The notes beneath the pieces were generated by a model. The model did not search any database, was not told the origin of the DNA, and saw only the letters and a list, made by a program, of their open reading frames with translations. 64,000 nucleotides of DNA from Allobosea sp. Lineage in GTDB: Bacteria > Pseudomonadota > Alphaproteobacteria > Rhizobiales > Beijerinckiaceae. Below are positions 58,853-64,000 of this stretch, in pieces. Within the stretch, counting starts at the first letter, position 1; each line of letters begins with the position of its first letter. The stretch lies in the NCBI GenBank assembly GCA_024231975.1, contig JAAEQB010000075.1:117770-181769 (forward strand), in the 5' to 3' direction. A program made the translations under genes and the position numbers.

Positions 58853-59596
58853 TCAGCGGCGAGCGGCGACGTAGGGGACGAGCTCGGTCAGGGCCGAGAT
58901 GGTGAGATCGGCACCCGCACCAAGCTGCTCCTCCTGCATGCGCAGCGCCTTGAACAGGCTCTTCGGCCCGATCACCGCTGCGCCGGATAGTTCGTCGCGC
59001 AGGGCCTGCAAGGTTACACGCTCGATGCGCGCCACCGTCATGCCATAGGCCTTGGCGCCGGCGATGTCGAAGCCGTTGGACGAGACGAACAGGATCTCGT
59101 CCTTCGCCAGCCCGAGCCGCTCCTCGACCAGGCGATAGCCGCGCGGATCGGGCTTATAGGTCCTGATCTCGTCGACGCTGATCACGGTCTCCAGCAACGC
59201 CTCAATGCCGGCCTGCCGAGTGAGATTGGTCAGCATGGCCGGGCTGCCATTGGAGAAGATGGCGAGGCGCGCCGGGGCAAGGGCCTGCAGTGCTGCCAGC
59301 GCTTCGGGATAGAGCGCGAGCGCGTCATAGGCTGCGGCAATGCGGGTGAGCAGATCGGGCGTCGCCTCCAGGCCTAGGGTCTTCAGCGTGAAGTCGAGCG
59401 AGGCTTGCGTCACGCTCCAGAAATCCTCGTAGCGGCCCATCAGGGCGCGCAGCCAGGTGTATTCGAGCTGCTTCAGGCGCCAGATCTGGGTGATGGTCTC
59501 GCCATGGCCGGGGAAGGCGTCCTCGGTGACGCCGGCGACCGACTGGACGTCGAACAAGGTTCCATAGGCATCGAAGACGACGGCCTTGATCGGCAT
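58853..59596 (-). CDS. (S)-2-haloacid dehalogenase type II, HAD family
   Basis: 247 residues. The nucleophile Asp9 is in VVFDAYGTLFDVQ, with Arg40 in ITQIWRLKQLEYTW, motif II FSNGSP, the Lys in YKPDPRGY and the third motif VSSNGFDIAGAKAYGM. These match the active-site set of L-2-haloacid dehalogenases, so hydrolysis of (S)-2-haloacids with inversion is likely. The ATG at 59596 is the family start; the frame continues upstream into a repeat. It is followed by a GST gene. Confidence 0.9.
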   Translation of the reverse strand: MPIKAVVFDAYGTLFDVQSVAGVTEDAFPGHGETITQIWRLKQLEYTWLRALMGRYEDFWSVTQASLDFTLKTLGLEATPDLLTRIAAAYDALALYPEALAALQALAPARLAIFSNGSPAMLTNLTRQAGIEALLETVISVDEIRTYKPDPRGYRLVEERLGLAKDEILFVSSNGFDIAGAKAYGMTVARIERVTLQALRDELSGAAVIGPKSLFKALRMQEEQLGAGADLTISALTELVPYVAARR

Positions 59597-59620
59597 GGCG
59601 TTTCCTTCCGTCACCACCGT

Positions 59621-59720
59621 GTCATCCCGGGCGGAGCGCAGCGGAGACCCGGGATCCATGCCTGAACCGTTCCGGAATGGATCCCGGATCGGCGCGGCTT
59701 CGCCGCTTGTCCGGGATGAC
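59621..59720. repeat. palindromic repeat (REP-like)
   Basis: GTCATCCCGGGC...GACCCGGGATCCAT and ATGGATCCCGGATC...GTCCGGGATGAC nest around a short centre, making a 100-base inverted structure between the dehalogenase and gpmI. The GTCATCCCGG/CCGGGATGAC ends are typical of widespread alphaproteobacterial repeats. Confidence 0.8.
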
Positions 59721-59806
59721 TCGTATAGGGATGATAGCGCTCGCCTTGGCCGCGCGGAGCGTGATATCCGCACAACCACCTTTTCGCAGATGCATAGGAT
59801 GCGCGA

Positions 59807-61321
59807 ATGTCCAGCCGCCCCGTCATGCTGATGATCCTCGATGGCTGGGGCTGGCGCGACGACAAGGACAACAACGCCGTCCTGCTGGCGAAGACGCCGA
59901 ATTTCGACCGGTTCTGGGCCTCGTCGCCGCATGCCTTCCTGCGCACCTCAGGCCTGGATGTCGGCCTGCCCGCGGGCCAGATGGGCAATTCCGAGGTCGG
60001 CCACCTCAACTTGGGCGCTGGCCGCGTCGTGATGCAGGACCTGCCGCGGATCAACCAGGCGGCTGCCGACGGCACGCTGAAGCAGGCGCTGGATGGAAGC
60101 GGGCTGATCGGCCGGCTCAAGGCCAGCGGCGGCACCTGCCATATCCTCGGTCTCGTCTCGCCTGGCGGCGTTCATGCCCATCAGGACCATGCGGTGGCGC
60201 TGGCGAAGCTCGTCGTCGCTGCCGGCGTTCCGGCGGTGATCCACGTCTTCACCGACGGGCGCGATACCCCGCCACGCTCGGCGGCCGAATATGTCGCGGC
60301 GCTGGAAGCTGCGCTGCCGCCTGAGGTCAAGGTCGCGACGGTCTCCGGCCGCTATTACGCGATGGACCGCGACAATCGCTGGGAGCGGGTCGAGCTCGCC
60401 TGGAAGGCGCTGGCGCTCGGCGAAGGCGAGCGGATGCCGACGGCAGCTTCAGCGATCGAGGCGGCCTATGCCGCCAATGTCAGCGACGAGTTCATCAAGC
60501 CGGCTGTGATCGGCGGCTATAGCGGCATGGCCGATGGCGACGGTCTGCTCAGCTTCAATTTCCGCGCCGACCGCATCCGCGAAATCCTGGCGCCGCTGCT
60601 CTTCGCCGAGTTCAGCGGTTTCCCGCGTCCGCGCATGCCCAAGCTTATCGGCGCGGTCGGGATGACTTCCTACAGCTCCGAGCTCGATCCGATCATGCAG
60701 GCGCTGTTTGCGCCGCAGAGCCTCGCCAACGGCCTCGGCGAGACCGTGTCGAAGGCGGGCTTGAAGCAGATCCGCTTCGCCGAGACCGAGAAGTATCCGC
60801 ACGTCACCTATTTCTTCAATGGCGGGCGCGAGGAGCCGTTCGAGGGCGAAGAGCGCAGCATGACGCCCTCGCCGAAGGTCGCGACCTATGACCTGCAGCC
60901 GGAGATGTCGGCGCCGGAACTGACCGGGAAGGTCGTCGCCGCGGTCGAGAGCGGGAAATACGACCTGTTCGTGCTCAACTTCGCCAATCCCGACATGGTC
61001 GGCCATACCGGCGTGCTCGCGGCGGCGATCAAGGCGGTCGAGACGATCGATACCAGTCTCGGCCAGATCGCGCAGGCCATCCTCGCCAAGGGTGGGGCGT
61101 TGCTGGTCACCGCCGACCACGGCAATGCCGAACTGATGGTCGATCCGGTCACCGGCAATCCGCACACCGCCCACACGACCTTTCCGGTGCCGGTGATGCT
61201 GATCGGCTCGCAGGCCAAGGGGTTGGCCGAGGGCCGCCTCGCCGATGTCTCGCCGACCCTGCTCGCGCTGCTCGGACTGGAGCAGCCGGCCGAGATGACC
61301 GGCCAGTCGCTGCTGCGCTGA
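59807..61321 (+). CDS. gpmI: phosphoglycerate mutase, cofactor-independent
   Basis: 504 residues. The alkaline-phosphatase-superfamily motif LMILDGWGWR gives the first metal Asp, and the catalytic serine lies in GQMGNSEVGHLNLGAGR. Later blocks are VHVFTDGRDTPP, NFRADRIRE, and the metal ligands in NFANPDMVGHTG and VTADHGNAELM. It interconverts 3- and 2-phosphoglycerate using manganese. It is monocistronic, away from the gap-pgk-fba set. Confidence 0.95.
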   Translation: MSSRPVMLMILDGWGWRDDKDNNAVLLAKTPNFDRFWASSPHAFLRTSGLDVGLPAGQMGNSEVGHLNLGAGRVVMQDLPRINQAAADGTLKQALDGSGLIGRLKASGGTCHILGLVSPGGVHAHQDHAVALAKLVVAAGVPAVIHVFTDGRDTPPRSAAEYVAALEAALPPEVKVATVSGRYYAMDRDNRWERVELAWKALALGEGERMPTAASAIEAAYAANVSDEFIKPAVIGGYSGMADGDGLLSFNFRADRIREILAPLLFAEFSGFPRPRMPKLIGAVGMTSYSSELDPIMQALFAPQSLANGLGETVSKAGLKQIRFAETEKYPHVTYFFNGGREEPFEGEERSMTPSPKVATYDLQPEMSAPELTGKVVAAVESGKYDLFVLNFANPDMVGHTGVLAAAIKAVETIDTSLGQIAQAILAKGGALLVTADHGNAELMVDPVTGNPHTAHTTFPVPVMLIGSQAKGLAEGRLADVSPTLLALLGLEQPAEMTGQSLLR

Positions 61322-61328
61322 GCCCTGC

Positions 61329-62249
61329 TCAGGCTGGCGCCATGCCCGGGAGCGTGGCGATCTCGGCCGCCAGGAAGTCGATCAGCAGGCGGACGCGGGC
61401 GACGGTCGCCCGCTCCGGCACGATCAGCATGCTGAGCGCTACGCTCGGCAAGGTGTAGCCGGTCATGATCGGCTCCAGCTGGCCGGAGGCGAGCAGGTCG
61501 TCGACCAGCCAGCGATGGGTCGGAGCAAAGCCGCGGCCGGCGAGGAGCGCTTCGCGCACGGCCAGGCCATGATCGACCCGCAAGCGCCCGTCGAAGGGTA
61601 CGCTGTAGGGCTCGCCGGCGCTGCCTTCAAAGGCGAGCATGCCGCTGCCGGCGACGTTCGTCATGCGGATGCCCTGATGCCTGGCAAGACCGTCCGGCGA
61701 GGTGGGCGTTCCGTGCTGTGCCAGATAATGCGGTGCGGCGACAAACAGCCGCTGCGATCGGCCAAGGGGCCGCAGCTTCAGCGTGCTGTCGGCGAGCGGG
61801 CCGAGGCGGATGGCGATGTCGACGCCGTCGCGGACGAGGTCGATGCGCTCGTCGCTGAGGCTGAGGTCGATATCGATCCCAGGGTGCCGATCCTGGAAGG
61901 CGAAGATCAATCGCGTGACATGGAGGACGCCGAAAGAGGCGGTGCAGGAGAGGCGCACCGTGCCGGCAGGGGCGTCACGGGTGCTGCGGGCTTCGTCGCT
62001 CGCCTGCTCGACGAGGCGCAGGATGGCGAGGCAGTTCTGATAATAGCTGCTGCCTTCTTCGGTCAGCGTCACCCGGCGGGTGGTGCGGCTGAGCAGGGCG
62101 ATGCCGAGCGCCTCTTCCAGCTCGTTGAGATGCCGCGTCACCGAGGATTGGCCGAGGCCGAGCTCGCGCGCGACTGCCGACAGGCTGCCGCGCTCGGCGA
62201 CGCGGACGAAGCTGCGCATGCGCTCCAGCGTGATATCAGACTTATCCAT
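61329..62249 (-). CDS. LysR family transcriptional regulator
   Basis: 306 residues. The N-terminal winged helix is MRSFVRVAERGSLSAVARELGLGQSSVTRHLNELEEALG, followed by RTTRRVTLTEEG. The effector-binding domain follows (about 92-300) and belongs to the PBP2_CrgA_like group by blocks such as GTVRLSCTASFGVLHVTRLI. It is divergent from the quinone reductase gene, its probable target, with an inverted repeat between them. Confidence 0.9.
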   Translation of the reverse strand: MDKSDITLERMRSFVRVAERGSLSAVARELGLGQSSVTRHLNELEEALGIALLSRTTRRVTLTEEGSSYYQNCLAILRLVEQASDEARSTRDAPAGTVRLSCTASFGVLHVTRLIFAFQDRHPGIDIDLSLSDERIDLVRDGVDIAIRLGPLADSTLKLRPLGRSQRLFVAAPHYLAQHGTPTSPDGLARHQGIRMTNVAGSGMLAFEGSAGEPYSVPFDGRLRVDHGLAVREALLAGRGFAPTHRWLVDDLLASGQLEPIMTGYTLPSVALSMLIVPERATVARVRLLIDFLAAEIATLPGMAPA

Positions 62250-62251
62250 GA

Positions 62252-62280
62252 AACGGCATAATCATATTCATTGCGCCGTT
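62252..62280. promoter_or_regulatory. candidate LysR-type operator
   Basis: AACGGC and GCCGTT are perfect arms around a 17-base AT-rich centre containing ATAATCATATTCATTGC, between the LysR gene and mdaB-like gene. The site lies only two bases from the LysR start, a position used for autorepression. Confidence 0.5.
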
Positions 62281-62341
62281 GTAGTGCAGAGACGGCACAG
62301 CGCCTAGCTGGAAGGCCTCATCCTCTCGGAAAGGCTCCGCC

Positions 62342-63136
62342 ATGAAGGTCCTGCTCGTTTTTGCCCATCCCGAACGTCATTCGCTCAATGGCGCGCTGCG
62401 CGACGTCGCCGTCGCCCAACTGGAGGCTCAAGGCCATGAGGTCCGCGTCAGCGACCTCTATGCCGAGGGCTGGAAGTCGGAGGTCGACCGCGCCGATTTC
62501 CCGAACTGGCCGGAAGGCGAGCGCTTCGCCGCCGGCGCAGCCTCGAAGCAGGCCTTCGCCGAGGGCACGCTGACCGCCGACGTCAAGGCCGAGATGGAGA
62601 AGCTGCTTTGGGCCGATACGCTGATCCTGCAATTCCCACTGTGGTGGTACACGATGCCGGCGATCCTCAAGGGCTGGGTCGACCGGGTCTTTGCCTACGG
62701 CTTCGCCTATGGCGTCGGTGAGCACAGCGACAAGCGCTGGGGCAACCGCTTCGGCGAGGGCACGCTGGCCGGCAAACGCGCCATGCTGCTGGTCACCGCC
62801 GGTGGCTGGGAGGAGCACTACTCGCCGCGCGGCATCAACGGGCCGATCGAGGACCTGCTGTTCCCGATCAATCACGGCATCCTCTACTATCCCGGCTACG
62901 AGGTGCTGCCGCCGCACGTGGTCTACCGGGTCGACCGGTTCAAGGATGCGGATTTCGAGCGGGCGGCCGATGAGCTGCGCGAGCGCATGCGGACCTTGGA
63001 GACGACGGCGCCGATCCGCTACCGCCGACAGAATTTCGGCGACTACCTGATCCCGGCGATGACGCTGCGGCCCGAACTGGGCGAGCCGGACATGCGCGGG
63101 TTCGCCCTGCATGTCGACGCGGCCATGGCGGTCTAG
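62342..63136 (+). CDS. NAD(P)H:quinone oxidoreductase, flavodoxin-like fold
   Basis: 264 residues. The FMN/FAD-binding strand is VLLVFAHPERHSLNGALRDVAV, and LQFPLWWYTMPAILKGWVDRVFAYGFAYG is the family signature of MdaB/NQO1-type enzymes. TAGGGWEEHYSPRG closes the flavin site. It performs two-electron reduction of quinones or related electrophiles in the cytoplasm. It is divergent from a LysR gene that probably controls it. GGAAAGGCTCCGCC precedes the ATG. Confidence 0.9.
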   Translation: MKVLLVFAHPERHSLNGALRDVAVAQLEAQGHEVRVSDLYAEGWKSEVDRADFPNWPEGERFAAGAASKQAFAEGTLTADVKAEMEKLLWADTLILQFPLWWYTMPAILKGWVDRVFAYGFAYGVGEHSDKRWGNRFGEGTLAGKRAMLLVTAGGWEEHYSPRGINGPIEDLLFPINHGILYYPGYEVLPPHVVYRVDRFKDADFERAADELRERMRTLETTAPIRYRRQNFGDYLIPAMTLRPELGEPDMRGFALHVDAAMAV

Positions 63137-63162
63137 CCTGTACGGTGGAACTCCCGAGGCTC

Positions 63163-63193
63163 GAGGCGGTTCTCCTCCCGAGAGGACCGCCTC
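63163..63193 (+). promoter_or_regulatory. hairpin that sequesters the ribosome-binding site
   Basis: GAGGCGGT/ACCGCCTC plus TCTC/GAGA pair across a CTCCC loop with a two-base GG bulge. The Shine-Dalgarno GAGAGG lies in the right arm, and the stem ends right before the ATG at 63194, so it could restrict translation of the small gene. Confidence 0.5.
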
Positions 63194-63409
63194 ATGCCGA
63201 ACAAGCCCGAGAACCGCCTGACCGATACCCCCGCTGCCTTCGCGACCGCGCCGCGGCCGGGCCAGTCCGGCGCGCCTGAGCAGCGGCGGGCTGGGCCAAA
63301 CCCGCGCTCCGCCCATCCGACCGGTCCGCACGCCCCTTATGAGCCGGCTGACCCCGCCGGCCTGGCTGCTGGTAAGCACGGGCGCAAGGACGAGACGGGC
63401 GAGCACTGA
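63194..63409 (+). CDS. small disordered hypothetical protein
   Basis: 71 residues, Pro/Ala/Gly-rich and without a hydrophobic core, so probably intrinsically disordered. It has a Shine-Dalgarno sequence (GAGAGG) at proper spacing, but this lies inside a stable hairpin. It has no recognised family. The ribosome site and the codon pattern are the only arguments for it being a gene; short disordered proteins of this kind are often stress-induced, which is inference. Confidence 0.5.
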   Translation: MPNKPENRLTDTPAAFATAPRPGQSGAPEQRRAGPNPRSAHPTGPHAPYEPADPAGLAAGKHGRKDETGEH

Positions 63410-63747
63410 CGCATCGGGATCGCTATCGATAGGGGTCCTATGCGCGGCGCTGCATGCCCGGCGCAATCAATTCATCATGCTCAGGTCGCCCGGCTGATCG
63501 CGAGCGAGTCGGCTCAATTTCGATGGCTGCAGAACTGGTCGAAAATCCCCGTTGCGAGAAAAATCAAACTTTCGTTTGGTTTAAAATTTACGCGATGACT
63601 ATGGAATTTCAGCTTGAACGGCAAGGTTGTCGCCTTGATCCTCTGCGCAAGGGAAAGTAGTGACGGCAATCATGCGATTCCGGTTGGGCGCATGATCGAC
63701 CTTGAGGGGGCGGGTCGTCACGGATGCCGGGGACGGGCGGATCCAGG
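63410..63747. other. intergenic region before the partial TetR gene
   Basis: 338 bases without a supported gene. A notably AT-rich part (63535-63605) contains CAAAC-TTTC-GTTTG (63565-63578), a short palindrome, and may hold the promoter of the TetR gene. A 68-codon frame at 63454 has no family resemblance and crosses this AT-rich stretch. Confidence 0.55.
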
Positions 63748-64000
63748 ATGAAAGCGCGTAATGGCAGAAGGCCGGCGGCGGCCGGTGCGGCGACGGCGGC
63801 AAAGCAGAGGACCATGCGGGACGAGATCCTCGACGCCGCTGCCGAGATCATCGTGCGCGAGGGCTACGATGCCTGCACGATGCGGGCGGTGGCGGCACTG
63901 GTCGATATGAAGGCCGGCAGCCTCTACTACCACTTCAAGTCCAAGGACGAGATCGTCGAGGAGATCCTCAACCAGGGGATCGAGACGCTCTATGCCCGTC
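63748..64000 (+). CDS. TetR family regulator, N-terminal part (cut by window end)
   Basis: The first 84 codons are in the window. A basic Ala-rich leader is followed by the TetR DNA-binding domain: MRDEILDAAAEIIVREGYDA, then the helix-turn-helix CTMRAVAALVDMKAGSLYYHF and KSKDEIVEEIL. The ATG at 63748 is used because it follows a plausible GGAT-rich site; the internal ATG at codon 23 is an alternative. The ligand domain lies outside, so target and effector are unknown. Confidence 0.85.
   Translation, partial: MKARNGRRPAAAGAATAAKQRTMRDEILDAAAEIIVREGYDACTMRAVAALVDMKAGSLYYHFKSKDEIVEEILNQGIETLYAR

Overview
The window reads as core chromosome of a high-GC alphaproteobacterium, most likely a member of the Hyphomicrobiales (Rhizobiales) close to Bosea. 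This rests on gene order and family content (zapA / 6S RNA / 5-FCL / YmdB-like phosphodiesterase synteny, DUF4164 next to zapA, tol-pal followed by tilS and ftsH, a Calvin-subtype class II aldolase, FrmR/FrmA), on strong codon bias, and on short palindromic repeats between genes. No species search was possible. There is no RNA operon, tRNA, CRISPR array, transposase, integrase or phage gene.

Left part (0-10.5 kb, almost all minus strand): a DUF2200 protein; a two-gene stator-like pair (MotA/TolQ-like plus OmpA/MotB-like); an inositol monophosphatase; then benE, a ThiE-like protein and a Sel1-repeat protein joined by ATGA overlaps; a YmdB-like phosphodiesterase; 5-formyl-THF cyclo-ligase; a probable 6S RNA; ddl; zapA and DUF4164.

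10.7-18.6 kb is a plus-strand central-carbon cluster: tkt, gap, a small membrane protein, a PF06475 protein, pgk, a small coiled-coil protein and fba. A lone M15 peptidase gene points the other way. 18.7-24.7 kb holds phoX, a globin-coupled chemotaxis transducer that seems to lack the proximal heme histidine, yebC, a TauE/SafE exporter and a secreted Cys-pair protein. 24.8-29.7 kb carries ruvC, ruvA and ruvB, split apart by oppositely oriented genes. ybgC, a TetR gene and a DUF2852 gene follow.

33.7-44.6 kb is the envelope and division block: tolQ-tolR-tolA-tolB, a DUF2939 protein, pal, cpoB, tilS, ftsH, glmM. 44.9-54.2 kb has an outer-membrane beta-barrel, frmR-frmA (formaldehyde detoxification), a small permease-family protein, a DGPF protein/ECF sigma pair, a 661-residue secreted protein with one CxxCH site, an intradiol-type dioxygenase and fhs (formate-THF ligase). 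FrmA and Fhs lie on the formaldehyde/formate/C1-folate route. The right end (54.2-64 kb) holds a diguanylate cyclase, a divergent idonate/gluconate dehydrogenase pair, a GST, a haloacid dehalogenase, gpmI, a LysR/quinone-reductase divergent pair, a small disordered protein and the start of a TetR gene that runs off the window.

Most of the window is ordinary housekeeping DNA. The least explained items are the non-flagellar stator-like pair, the heme-ligand-deficient globin transducer, the 661-residue protein and several palindromic candidate operators. I found no clear new multi-gene system. Bases 1-182 show no gene I can support.
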